Below are positions 21,467-29,345 of a DNA stretch of 64,000 bases, in pieces; positions within the stretch are counted from its first letter, which is position 1; the number at the start of each line of letters is the position of its first letter. The stretch is from DATBGO01 sp036558005 (GTDB lineage: Bacteria > Actinomycetota > Actinomycetes > Streptosporangiales > Streptosporangiaceae). The stretch covers positions 1-64,000 of the forward strand of contig DATBGO010000235.1 of assembly GCA_036558005.1 (NCBI GenBank), in the 5' to 3' direction. A program made the position numbers and the translations under genes. The notes below the pieces were generated by a model, which was not told the DNA's origin, ran no database searches, and was given only the letters and a program-made list of their open reading frames with translations.

Positions 21467-22264
21467 TCAGGCGCTCGCGCCGCCGAATTCGCGGCTGCGC
21501 CGCGGCCCGCCGCCCGTCCCGGCCGCGGGAAACCCGGCCGGCTCCCCGCTGTAGCCACCCGGCCCGTCCGGCTGCCCGGGCGCCGGGCCGGCGCCAGCCT
21601 CCTGGCTGCCCAGCAGCGCCTCCGGCAGCCCGTCCCCGGCGAACCCGGCCTCGGCCAGGTCCGCCTCCAGCAGCGCCCGGTGCAGCCGCAGCGACAGGGC
21701 CGCGATCTCCCTGGCGGTCTGCCCGGCCTGCTGCCTGGCCGCGGGGTTGCGCTGGCGCAGCGTCGGCGCCACCACTTGCTCGATCAGCGAGGTCTCGCGC
21801 TCCACCGCGGCCCGGACCGCGCGCAGGTGCCGTGCCTGCACCCCGTACCCGGCCAGTGCCGCCACCGTGCGGGCGATCTCCAGCGCGTCCGGCCCGTACT
21901 GCCGGCCGGCCCGCCGCACCAGGCCGTAGCTCTCCAGCTCGGCCAGCTGGCCGTCATCGATGCCGGCCGCCTCGGTCAGCTCGCGCCGCGACAGCATGGC
22001 CGGGCTCCGGCCGGCCGGCCGGAGCCTTTCCTTGATCACCCGCAGCGGCAGGTACTGGTCGCGCTGGGCGGTCAGGATGTACCGCAGCCGCTGCACGTCG
22101 GCCGGGCCGAACCGGCGGTAACCCGACGGCGACCTGGCGGGCTCGATCAGCCCCTCGGCCTCGAGGAACCGGATCTTGGAAACGCTGATGTCCGGGAATT
22201 CAGCGCGGAGCTGGCCGAGCACCTCGCCGATTCCGAACCAGGACCGGGCGGGCTGAGCGTTCAT
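21467..22264 (-). CDS. ftsR: MerR-family regulator FtsR-like (Rv1828-like)
   Basis: A 265-residue regulator starting FGIGEVLGQLRAEFPDISVSKIRFLEAEGLIEPARSPSGYRRFGPADVQRLRYILTAQRD (winged helix), the signature of Rv1828 / corynebacterial FtsR, which controls ftsZ and cell growth. The C-terminal half resembles a ligand-free dimerisation region with an Ala/Arg-rich tail of low complexity. The start overlaps the garA-like stop by 4 nt, as in other actinomycetes, so it is probably translated together with the FHA protein. Confidence 0.9.
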   Translation of the reverse strand: MNAQPARSWFGIGEVLGQLRAEFPDISVSKIRFLEAEGLIEPARSPSGYRRFGPADVQRLRYILTAQRDQYLPLRVIKERLRPAGRSPAMLSRRELTEAAGIDDGQLAELESYGLVRRAGRQYGPDALEIARTVAALAGYGVQARHLRAVRAAVERETSLIEQVVAPTLRQRNPAARQQAGQTAREIAALSLRLHRALLEADLAEAGFAGDGLPEALLGSQEAGAGPAPGQPDGPGGYSGEPAGFPAAGTGGGPRRSREFGGASA

Positions 22265-22806
22265 CCCCAGACCTGCGCACCCCCGCCTTGCTCAGCGGCC
22301 GATCGCGGGCCCAGCAGGAACACCAGCCGGAACTTGCCCACCTGCACCTCGTCGCCGCTATTCAGGTCGGTTTCCTCGATCCGCTCCCGGTTCACATAGG
22401 TCCCGTTGAGGCTGCCCACGTCGCGCACGGTAAACCGGCCGCCTTGCCGGTAGAACTCGGCGTGCCGCCGGGACACGGTCACGTCGTCGAGGAAGATGTC
22501 GCTCTCGGGGTGCCTGCCGACCAGCGTCAGGTCGCTGTCGAGCAGGAACCTGCTGCCCGCGTTCGGCCCGCGCTTGACCACCAGCAGCGCCGTGCCGGGC
22601 GGCAGCGCGTCCAGGGTGGCGGCATCGGCGAGCGACTCGTCACCGTACTCGCCCTCGGCGAGGTCGGTGCCGCCCAGCGAGATCGTGGAGGTGGTATCGG
22701 GCCCGTGCTCGGCGAAACCGTGCGTCAGCGGCGTCCCGCACTGCGAGCAGAACCGGGCGCTCTCGGCGTTCTCCTGACCGCATCGGGTGCAGTAGACGCT
22801 GGGCAT
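22261..22806 (-). CDS. garA: FHA-domain protein GarA/OdhI-like with zinc-ribbon N-terminus
   Basis: A 181-residue phosphopeptide-binding regulator. Mycobacterial GarA (OdhI in corynebacteria) inhibits 2-oxoglutarate dehydrogenase and adjusts glutamate metabolism when unphosphorylated. An N-terminal double-Cys ribbon (CTRCGQ...CSQCG) is followed by a TTST motif, the likely PknB/PknG phosphorylation site, and an FHA domain (LLVVKRGPNAGSRFLLD, VGRHPESDIFLDDVTVSRRHAEF, DVGSLNGTYVNRE, VQVGKFRLVFL). The ribbon is absent from mycobacterial GarA but common in streptomycete-type orthologues. ATG at 22806 starts MPSVYCTRCG. Confidence 0.92.
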   Translation of the reverse strand: MPSVYCTRCGQENAESARFCSQCGTPLTHGFAEHGPDTTSTISLGGTDLAEGEYGDESLADAATLDALPPGTALLVVKRGPNAGSRFLLDSDLTLVGRHPESDIFLDDVTVSRRHAEFYRQGGRFTVRDVGSLNGTYVNRERIEETDLNSGDEVQVGKFRLVFLLGPRSAAEQGGGAQVWG

Positions 22807-23155
22807 TTGCCTGCCTAGCCTTCCCTCCGTAGCCGATGCGAGCTGGGCAGTCGCCAGGCCCGCCTGGGTGCCTGCGGGCGAGTGCTCAGGTTGTGCGCTC
22901 CAAGGTACCCGCGCGGCGGCGCGGCGGTCCATGCGCCACACACGGCGGAGGTGGCCTGGCGTCCGCCCCCCGGCCGGGGCAGCGGGGCCCGAGCCCGCCA
23001 TGCCCCGCGCGGCACCATCGGACCGCGCGGCACCGACCGGCGCGCTCCGCCGACGCCTCCGCCACATCTGGCTGTACCTCCGGGGGGAAAGCTGCACCAA
23101 CAACGACGGCGATTGTCTCATGCCCGGGGTGGTCCGCGCCGGCCACTCATGCAGC
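22807..23155. other. Intergenic stretch without a supported gene
   Basis: These 349 bases separate garA from the manno-nucleotidyltransferase gene, both on the minus strand. They should contain the garA promoter and the 3' untranslated region of the upstream unit. Frames open on both strands here are low-complexity Arg/Pro/Gly translations with no family resemblance. I see no tRNA, repeat or convincing terminator. Confidence 0.6.
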
Positions 23156-25654
23156 TCAGCGGCCGGCCTTCTCGGCCACGGCGGCCCATTTGTCCAGCAG
23201 TGCCTGGGCAGCGTCACTGTCAGCAGCCTCCGCCCACAGGTGCGTGACCGCGTCGGAGGGGTCGGGAAGCACCAGCACCCAGCCGCCGTCCGGCTCCACC
23301 ACCCGGACCCCGTCGGTGGTGTCCAGGGTCTGGTCACCGGCCGCCTCGACCACCGTGCGCATGACGCTGCCCTTGGCCGCCCACGGCGTCGGTATGGACC
23401 GCTTGAGCAGGTGCGCGGCCGGGATCCTGGTGTCGATCTGGCTCAGCGTCAGCCTGGTCCGCGCGACCAGCCCGAGCAGCCGGGCGAAGGCCGCGATGCC
23501 GTCGATGGACCGGGAGAACTCCGGCACCACGAACCCGCCGCGGCCGTCGGCGGCGAAGATGACGTCGTCCCCCGCGGTCGCCTCGTACAGGGCGTGCAGC
23601 GAGGTGGAGGTCCAGCGGACCTCGACCGAGTGGAACTTCGACACCCGCTCGGCCACCCTGGTGGTGGTCACCGGCAGCGCGACCTGGCCAGACCGGCGCT
23701 CGGCCGCGATCAGGTCCAGCACCACCAGCAGCGCCCGGTCGTCGCTGACCATCGCGCCCTTGTCGTCGACCAGCGTGATCCGCTCGCCCACCGGGTCGAA
23801 CCGGACGCCGAACGCGGCCCTGGAGGAGGACACCAGCTCGGCCAGCCGGTGCATGTCGGCCCGGGTCTGCGCGAGCGACTGGGTCGGCGACGCCTCGTCC
23901 AGCCGGTTGTTGACGGTGAGCACGTCGACCCCGACCCGGCCGAGCAGCACCGGCAGCACCAGCGAGGCGGTACCGCCGGCGCAGTCCGCGACCACCTTCA
24001 GCCCGGCCCCGCGCACCCCGTTCATGTCGACGCTGTGCAGCAGGTCGCCGGTGTAGGCCTCGACCACCCGCGGCGGGTAGGTCAGCTCGGCGATCTCGCC
24101 GGGGAACGCCCGCCGGTACTCCTGCCGGGAGAACACCCGCTCCAGCCTGCGCTGCGCCGCCTGGGACAGGTCCGCGCCGTCGGAGTCGAGGAAGATCATG
24201 TCGATGGACTGCGGGTCGCCCGGGGTGGTCCGCAGCGCTATCCCGCCGCTGCAGTCCCCGCGCGCGGTCTCGTACCTGGCCACCGGGAGCGGCTGGGCTT
24301 CCAGGTCGATCACGTTGATGGCGCTGGCGTTGAGCGCGGCGTGCACCGCCCGCTTCAGCGTCCTGGCCGCCCTGGACACGTCCCTGGAGGTGGAGACCGC
24401 CGCGCCCTTCTTCAGCGTGGTCGCGTACGCGCTGGCCAGCCGGACGCACAGCTCGGGCGTGATCTCGACGTTGATCAGCCCGGACACGCCGCGCGGCCCG
24501 AACAGGGTGCGCTGGCCGCGCGACTCCCAGATCACGCTGGTGTTGACCATGGCGCCGGCCTCGATGGTCTTGAACGGGTATACCTTCACGCCGGCCGACA
24601 GGTAAGCCTCGGGCTCGATCACGCACTCGTCCCCGACGACGGACCCTTCCTCGATCCTGGCGCCGGTCATCACGTCGGTGTTCTTGCCGATCACGCAGCC
24701 GCGCAGGGTCGAGCCCGTGCCCACGTAGACGTTGTTGTGCACCACCGCGCGGTGCAGGAACGCGCCTTCCTTCACCACCACGTTGCTGCCCACGACGGTG
24801 TACTCGCGCAGCTGCGCGCCCGCCTCGATCTTGGCGTAGTCGCCGACGCACAGCGGCCCGGTCAAGATCGCGTCCGGGTCGACTTCGGCGCCCTCGGCGA
24901 CCCATATCCCCTCAGACACCTCAAACCCGTCGATATCGGCCTCGACCCGGCCCGAGAGCACGTCCGCCTGGGCCTTGAGGTAGCTGTCGTGGGTGCCGAC
25001 GTCCTCCCAGTAGCCGTCGGCGATCCAGCCGTACAGCGGCGCGCCGCGCTCCAGCAGCCGCGGGAAGATGTCGCCGGACCAGTCGGCCGGCTCGCCGGCC
25101 GGGAACTCGCTGAGCACCTCGGGCTCCATCACGTAGATCCCGGTGTTGACGGTGTCCGAGAACACCTGCCCCCAGGTGGGCTTCTCCAGGAAGCGCTGGA
25201 TCCGGCCGTCCTCGTCCACGATGATGATGCCGAATTCCAGCGGATCGGGCACCCTGGTCAGGCCGACGGTGACCAGCGCGCCGTTGTCCTTGTGGAACCG
25301 GATCAGCTCAGACAGGTCGATATCGGTCAGCGCGTCGCCGGAGATCACCAGGAACGGCTCGTCCCGCAGCGCGTCCTCGGCGTTCTTCACGCTGCCTGCC
25401 GTGCCCAGCGGGGCGTCCTCGGTGGCGTACTGCAGGCTCATGCCGAAGTCCTCGCCGTCACCGAAGTAGTTGCGCACCATCGAGGCGAGGAACTGGACGG
25501 TCACCACGGTGTCGCTCAGGCCGTGCCGCCGCAGCAGCCGCAGCACGTGCTCCATGATCGGCTTGTTGGCCACTGGCAGCAGCGGCTTGGGCTGATTTGC
25601 GGTCATCGGGCGCAGCCGCGTGCCTTCTCCCCCTGCCATCAGGACAGCCTTCAC
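23156..25654 (-). CDS. Mannose-1-phosphate guanylyltransferase / phosphomannomutase-like fusion
   Basis: An 832-residue three-part protein: an N-terminal nucleotidyltransferase (MAGGEGTRLRPMT, residues ~6-18), a left-handed beta-helix of hexapeptide repeats (~245-370), and a C-terminal phosphohexomutase-like domain (~380-832). The fusion is typical of streptomycetes and relatives and is annotated as making GDP-mannose. In the mutase half the usual TASHNP phosphoserine loop reads STSRDVSRAARTLKR and the metal loop reads DSDGADLS, so catalysis by this half is uncertain; both variants are usual for this fusion family. It starts 1 nt after the phosphatidyltransferase stop. Confidence 0.88.
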   Translation of the reverse strand: MKAVLMAGGEGTRLRPMTANQPKPLLPVANKPIMEHVLRLLRRHGLSDTVVTVQFLASMVRNYFGDGEDFGMSLQYATEDAPLGTAGSVKNAEDALRDEPFLVISGDALTDIDLSELIRFHKDNGALVTVGLTRVPDPLEFGIIIVDEDGRIQRFLEKPTWGQVFSDTVNTGIYVMEPEVLSEFPAGEPADWSGDIFPRLLERGAPLYGWIADGYWEDVGTHDSYLKAQADVLSGRVEADIDGFEVSEGIWVAEGAEVDPDAILTGPLCVGDYAKIEAGAQLREYTVVGSNVVVKEGAFLHRAVVHNNVYVGTGSTLRGCVIGKNTDVMTGARIEEGSVVGDECVIEPEAYLSAGVKVYPFKTIEAGAMVNTSVIWESRGQRTLFGPRGVSGLINVEITPELCVRLASAYATTLKKGAAVSTSRDVSRAARTLKRAVHAALNASAINVIDLEAQPLPVARYETARGDCSGGIALRTTPGDPQSIDMIFLDSDGADLSQAAQRRLERVFSRQEYRRAFPGEIAELTYPPRVVEAYTGDLLHSVDMNGVRGAGLKVVADCAGGTASLVLPVLLGRVGVDVLTVNNRLDEASPTQSLAQTRADMHRLAELVSSSRAAFGVRFDPVGERITLVDDKGAMVSDDRALLVVLDLIAAERRSGQVALPVTTTRVAERVSKFHSVEVRWTSTSLHALYEATAGDDVIFAADGRGGFVVPEFSRSIDGIAAFARLLGLVARTRLTLSQIDTRIPAAHLLKRSIPTPWAAKGSVMRTVVEAAGDQTLDTTDGVRVVEPDGGWVLVLPDPSDAVTHLWAEAADSDAAQALLDKWAAVAEKAGR

Positions 25655-25655
25655 C

Positions 25656-26291
25656 CTATGAATCCTCCCTGGATTCCCTGATCAGGGCGCGCGCCTGCTT
25701 GATGTAGAGCAGGGCGGCACACCAGTACAATGCACTTCCCCAGATCACCATGGCCCAACCGGCGATCCTCATCACGTCACCCACCGTGCCCTGGTGATCA
25801 CCGAGAAACAGCAGCGGGAACGCGTACAGCAGGCAGAGCGTCGCGGCCTTGCCGGCGAAGCTGACCTGCAGCGGCTCCCAGCCCCTGGCCCGCAGCGCCA
25901 GCAGCACCACGCCCAGCAGCAGCTCGCGGGCCGCCAGCAGCGCGACCAGCCACCACCCGATGATCGACCGGATGGCCAGTGACACGATCGTGGCCACGAT
26001 GTACAGCCGGTCCGCGGCCGGGTCGAGCGCCTGGCCGAGCTTGGTGGTCTGGCCGAGCGCCCTGGCTATCTTCCCGTCCAGCCAGTCCGACAGCCCGGCC
26101 GCGATCAGCAGCCCGACCGCCCAGGCGTCCCCGGCCTGGCTCCGCACCCCGAGCACCAGCCAGAGGAAGACCGGCACGCCGGCCAGCCGGGCCACGCTGA
26201 TGGCGTTCGGGATGGTGAGGATCCGGCCGTCGGCTCCGCCCGGGTCCTCACCGGTCGCGGCCGAGGCCGGCCCGCCCTGCTGCACGCTCAT
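25656..26291 (-). CDS. CDP-alcohol phosphatidyltransferase (PgsA2-like)
   Basis: A 211-residue membrane enzyme with the CDP-alcohol phosphotransferase motif DWLDGKIARALGQTTKLGQ then ALDPAADR (D-G-x2-A-R-x8-G-x3-D-x3-D pattern) after a short soluble start, and about five or six membrane helices. The family transfers a phosphatidyl group from CDP-diacylglycerol to an alcohol such as glycerol-3-phosphate. Equivalent to Rv1822 by position. ATG at 26291 is chosen; the longer frame upstream overlaps the thiolase gene. The exact alcohol acceptor cannot be read from sequence. Confidence 0.9.
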   Translation of the reverse strand: MSVQQGGPASAATGEDPGGADGRILTIPNAISVARLAGVPVFLWLVLGVRSQAGDAWAVGLLIAAGLSDWLDGKIARALGQTTKLGQALDPAADRLYIVATIVSLAIRSIIGWWLVALLAARELLLGVVLLALRARGWEPLQVSFAGKAATLCLLYAFPLLFLGDHQGTVGDVMRIAGWAMVIWGSALYWCAALLYIKQARALIRESREDS

Positions 26292-26305
26292 GGCCCTCGT
26301 CCCGC

Positions 26306-27493
26306 CTAGCCGGCCTGCCAGAGGGTGGCGATGCCCTGCCCGACGCCGATGCACATGGCGGCGGCGCCCCTCCCGGCGCCGCGCCGCCTGAGCTCGTGCA
26401 GCAGCGTGGTGGTGATCCGCGCGCCGCTGCAGCCCAGCGGGTGCCCGATGGCGATCGCGCCGCCGTTGACGTTGACCCGCTCCGGGTCGAGCTTCAGCTC
26501 GTCGGTGACCGCGACCGCCTGCGCGGCGAACGCCTCGTTGACCTCGATCAGGTCCAGGTCGCCGGCCTCCCAGCCGGCCCGGCGCATCGCCATGGACAGG
26601 GCCGGCACCGGGCCGATGCCCATGTAGTCGGGGTGGACCCCGGCCGCCGCGGTGCCGCCGTACCTGGCCAGCGGCGCGGCGCCCGCGGCGCTGGCCGCCC
26701 GCTCGGACATCAGCAGCAGGCCGGCCGCGCCGTCGTTGAGCGGGGAAGAGTTGCCGCCGGTCACGGTGCCGTCCGGGCGGAAGGCGGGGGCACGGGCGGC
26801 CAGGTCGGCCAGGGTCAGGTCCGGCCGGATCCCCTCGTCCTCGGTGGCCTCGCCGCCGGCCGGCCGCGGCACCGGGATGATCTCGCCTGCGAACCGGCCC
26901 GCGGCCCGGGCGCTGCCCGCCTTCTGGTGGCTGGCCAGCGCGAACTCGTCCTGGCGCTGCCTGCTCACCTGATAGCGGCCGGCCACCTTCTCCGCGGTCT
27001 CGCCCAGGCTGACCGGCGGGTAGAGCTCGGTCATCAGCGGGCTGACCAGCCGCCAGCCCAGCCGGGTGTCGGCCAGCCCGGCCTCGCGCGGGAACGGGCC
27101 ATCGGCGCGGGGCAGCACGAACGGCGCCCTGGTCATCGACTCGGTCCCGCCGGCCAGGCAGATGTCGGCCTCGCCCGCCGCGATCGCCCGGGCGGCCGCG
27201 CTGATCGCCTCCATCCCCGACCCGCACAGCCGGTTGACGGTGGCGCCGGGCACCTGCACCGGCAGCCCGGCGAGCAGCACGCCCATCCGGGCCAGGTTCC
27301 TGTTGTCCTCGCCGGCCTGGTTCGCCGCGCCCCAGTAGACGTCGTCGATCGCGGCCGGGTCGAGCCAGGGGTTACGGGCCAGCAGCGCCTTGATCACCTC
27401 AGCGGTCAGGTGGTCTGGCCGCACCCCGGCCAGCATTCCCTTGATCTTGCCTACCGGCGTCCTGCACGCGTCCAGCGCGAAAACCGCGTTCAT
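26306..27493 (-). CDS. Thiolase, acetyl-CoA C-acyltransferase family
   Basis: A 395-residue thiolase performing reversible Claisen condensation or thiolysis of acyl-CoA. The nucleophile Cys is in VNRLCGSGMEAI, the general-base His in GGAIAIGHPLGCSGAR and the second Cys in AAMCIGVGQG, so all catalytic residues are present. Sequence style (MNAVFALDACRTPVGK) is between FadA and 3-oxoadipyl-CoA thiolase. It follows the acyl carrier gene by 27 nt on the same strand, hence is probably co-transcribed with the fkbH/bpsA-like genes. It may supply or degrade an acyl chain for them, or be an unrelated beta-oxidation gene. Confidence 0.9.
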   Translation of the reverse strand: MNAVFALDACRTPVGKIKGMLAGVRPDHLTAEVIKALLARNPWLDPAAIDDVYWGAANQAGEDNRNLARMGVLLAGLPVQVPGATVNRLCGSGMEAISAAARAIAAGEADICLAGGTESMTRAPFVLPRADGPFPREAGLADTRLGWRLVSPLMTELYPPVSLGETAEKVAGRYQVSRQRQDEFALASHQKAGSARAAGRFAGEIIPVPRPAGGEATEDEGIRPDLTLADLAARAPAFRPDGTVTGGNSSPLNDGAAGLLLMSERAASAAGAAPLARYGGTAAAGVHPDYMGIGPVPALSMAMRRAGWEAGDLDLIEVNEAFAAQAVAVTDELKLDPERVNVNGGAIAIGHPLGCSGARITTTLLHELRRRGAGRGAAAMCIGVGQGIATLWQAG

Positions 27494-27520
27494 CCCGACC
27501 TCCAGCCGCCTGCGATGAGG

Positions 27521-27787
27521 TTACCCGGCACGTGCCTCGATATAGCCGGTGAGCGTGCCCAGCGTGGCCAGCGCGTCGAGGTTGAGGTCCTGCGCGGCGA
27601 TGTCCACCCCGAACCGGTCCCTGACCCGGCGCAGCAGCAGGGTTCCCGACAGCGAGCCGAGCCCGGCGCCCGGTCCGAGCAGCGGGGCCGCGGCCGGCAG
27701 TGCCAGCAGCTCTGGCCGGCCGGTCACCTCGGCCAGGATCTGCCGCAGCTGGCCGATGACCGGCCCGGCGCCAGGGCCGGCGCTCAC
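27521..27787 (-). CDS. Acyl carrier protein (phosphopantetheine-binding)
   Basis: An 88-residue stand-alone carrier protein. Helix-1 residues LRQILAEVTGRPELLAL, then LLGPGAGLGSLSGTLLLRRVRDRFGVDI, place the 4'-phosphopantetheine serine at Ser45. The usual Asp-Ser-Leu is Gly-Ser-Leu here, an unusual substitution next to the attachment site. The GTG start overlaps the fkbH-like stop by 4 nt (GTGA), coupling it to that gene. Such pairs normally carry a glyceryl or related C3 unit in secondary metabolism. The start was missed by the longer open frame to 28093. Confidence 0.8.
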   Translation of the reverse strand: MSAGPGAGPVIGQLRQILAEVTGRPELLALPAAAPLLGPGAGLGSLSGTLLLRRVRDRFGVDIAAQDLNLDALATLGTLTGYIEARAG

Positions 27788-28842
27788 CGCTCCCCCGGCC
27801 CGGCCGCCCAGCCGGGCAGCGGCGGCAGCGGCAGGCCGGCCAGCTGCCTGCTGAACAGCGCTGACGTGCTGCCCTGCCCGCCCTGGCCGCCCGGGGCGCT
27901 GACCTCGGCGGCCCGCAGGCCCGCGCCGGCCAGCGCCAGCCGCAACGGCACGTTGCGCTCGCTGAGCCGGCACGGCACCGTGAGCCGCTGCGCGCCCTCG
28001 CCCGCCGCGGCCAGGGCCAGCCAGGCCAGCAGCGCGTCGATAACGCCCCGGCCGATCGCCCGGCACGACATCATCAGCAGCGACGCGGTCCACTGGCTGG
28101 CGGTGGTGTCCAGCACGCAGCCGCCGACGATGCCGTCGTCGCCGAACCGGTCCGCCAGCGTGACGGCCAGCACCCGGCGGCCGTCCTGCCCGCTGGCCAG
28201 CGCGCCGAACTCCGCCTCGCTGACCTGCTCGCCGGTCGAGTTGAACTGGTGGGTGCGGACCGACAGCTCGTGCAGCCTGGCCGCGTCGGGCGGCCCGGCG
28301 GGCCTGATGACCACCCGGGTCTGGCAGTACCGCAGGAATTCCTCCCGCGACCCGCCGAACGCCGCCTCCTCCTGCTGCCGGACCCGGCGCTGGGCGTACA
28401 TGGCGCCGCGCTGGCGCGCCTCGGCGGTGACGACCGCCGGGCCGAACTCGGGCCAGCCGGGAGCGTCGGCCATGTCCTCGGGCGACAGCACCAGCAGCTC
28501 AGGCAGCGCGAAGGCGACCTCGGCCCGCTCGTACGCCTCGTCGTCGACGAACGCCACGGCGTCGGTGCCCAGGGCGAGGTCCGCGGCGATCTGGGCGATC
28601 GCGTCCGACTTGCGGCCCCACCCGCACTCGGCGGCGGCGAACTGATGGCCGGCCGCCGCGGCCGCGTGCTCGGCGGCCTCGGGCGGGTTCCTGGTGGCGA
28701 TGGCGTGGATGATGCCGCGGCGGCTGAGCGTGTCCAGCACGGCCAACATCGCCGGGTCGGCGGGCGGCGGCTGGCCGGGTGACTCCAGGTAGACCCCGGT
28801 CAGCAGGGTGTTGTCGAGGTCCCAGATCACGCACTTGATCAT
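27784..28842 (-). CDS. FkbH-like HAD-IIIC protein with C-terminal acyltransferase-like domain
   Basis: A 352-residue protein with an N-terminal HAD fold (motif I WDLDNTLLTG with Asp8 and Asp10; motif II ATRN; motif III/IV around KSDAI and FVDDEAYERAEV) and a C-terminal GNAT-like half (LMMSCRAIGRGVIDALLAWL). FkbH-type enzymes dephosphorylate 1,3-bisphosphoglycerate and load a glyceryl group onto an acyl carrier protein. The partner carrier overlaps its stop by 4 nt. It starts within the stop of the upstream GNAT gene (ATGA). The family also contains members that act on other carrier-bound units, so glyceryl is the default guess. Confidence 0.85.
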   Translation of the reverse strand: MIKCVIWDLDNTLLTGVYLESPGQPPPADPAMLAVLDTLSRRGIIHAIATRNPPEAAEHAAAAAGHQFAAAECGWGRKSDAIAQIAADLALGTDAVAFVDDEAYERAEVAFALPELLVLSPEDMADAPGWPEFGPAVVTAEARQRGAMYAQRRVRQQEEAAFGGSREEFLRYCQTRVVIRPAGPPDAARLHELSVRTHQFNSTGEQVSEAEFGALASGQDGRRVLAVTLADRFGDDGIVGGCVLDTTASQWTASLLMMSCRAIGRGVIDALLAWLALAAAGEGAQRLTVPCRLSERNVPLRLALAGAGLRAAEVSAPGGQGGQGSTSALFSRQLAGLPLPPLPGWAAGPGER

Positions 28843-29345
28843 GACGCGGTGCCGTCCTGCCCGGCGGGCGCCCTGCGCTCCATGGTCAGGTGCGCCGCCT
28901 CGAAGCCGAATTTCCGGTAGAGCATCCGCATGCCGAGGTTGGCGGCGTGCACCTTGCCGGTCAGCTGCCGCAGGCCGGCCTGGTCGGCCGCGGCCACCAC
29001 CGCAGCGAGCAGCAGTTCCCCGACCTGGCCGCGGTCGGGGGTGTCCGCGGCGGCCAGCGACCTGAAGTTGCCGTACCGCTCGCCGGTCAGCGAGTTGGTG
29101 CGGGCCGACATCCAGGCCCAGCCCGCCACCTCGCCGCCCGGCCCGGGCCCGGCGGTGGCGACCAGGGTCACCTCGCCGGGCTTGCCGAGCGCCCCCGATA
29201 CCCGCTTGCGGTGCAGCGCCGGGTCGGTGATCGCCTCGTCGCCGAACGACACCCGCGCGATGTCGATCTCGAACGCCACGATCGCGTCCAGGTCCGCGCC
29301 GGTGGCGGCGCGGACCAGGTAGCCGCCTGCCGCTGGCCCGCTCAC
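28839..29345 (-). CDS. GNAT-family N-acetyltransferase
   Basis: A 168-residue GNAT protein. The core fold is visible as VRAATGADLDAIVAFE at the start, VAGWAWMSARTN, then GQVGELLLAAVVAAADQAGLRQLTGKVHAANLGMRMLYRKFGFEAAHLTMER, which is the acetyl-CoA-binding helix and the NxxxxxLYxKxGF tail. The GTG start overlaps the stop of the bpsA-like gene (GTGA). In this operon a plausible acceptor is the polyamine-type product of the neighbouring aminopropyltransferase, but nothing in the sequence fixes the substrate. Confidence 0.83.
   Translation of the reverse strand: MSGPAAGGYLVRAATGADLDAIVAFEIDIARVSFGDEAITDPALHRKRVSGALGKPGEVTLVATAGPGPGGEVAGWAWMSARTNSLTGERYGNFRSLAAADTPDRGQVGELLLAAVVAAADQAGLRQLTGKVHAANLGMRMLYRKFGFEAAHLTMERRAPAGQDGTAS

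Noticed and set aside
22807..23155. A small gene or RNA in the garA upstream interval
   Set aside because: No recognisable start with ribosome site, no conserved peptide and no clear hairpin-plus-T terminator.
22868..25681. Open frame of 937 codons on the plus strand opposite the GDP-mannose-type fusion gene
   Set aside because: Its translation is Arg/Pro/Gly/His-rich without any family motif, and the minus strand carries a full-length recognisable enzyme; high GC content keeps antisense frames open.
26396..28645. Open frame of 749 codons on the plus strand across thiolase, carrier and fkbH-like genes
   Set aside because: Composition is typical of a GC-driven antisense frame; the three minus-strand genes have catalytic motifs and overlapping start/stop pairs.
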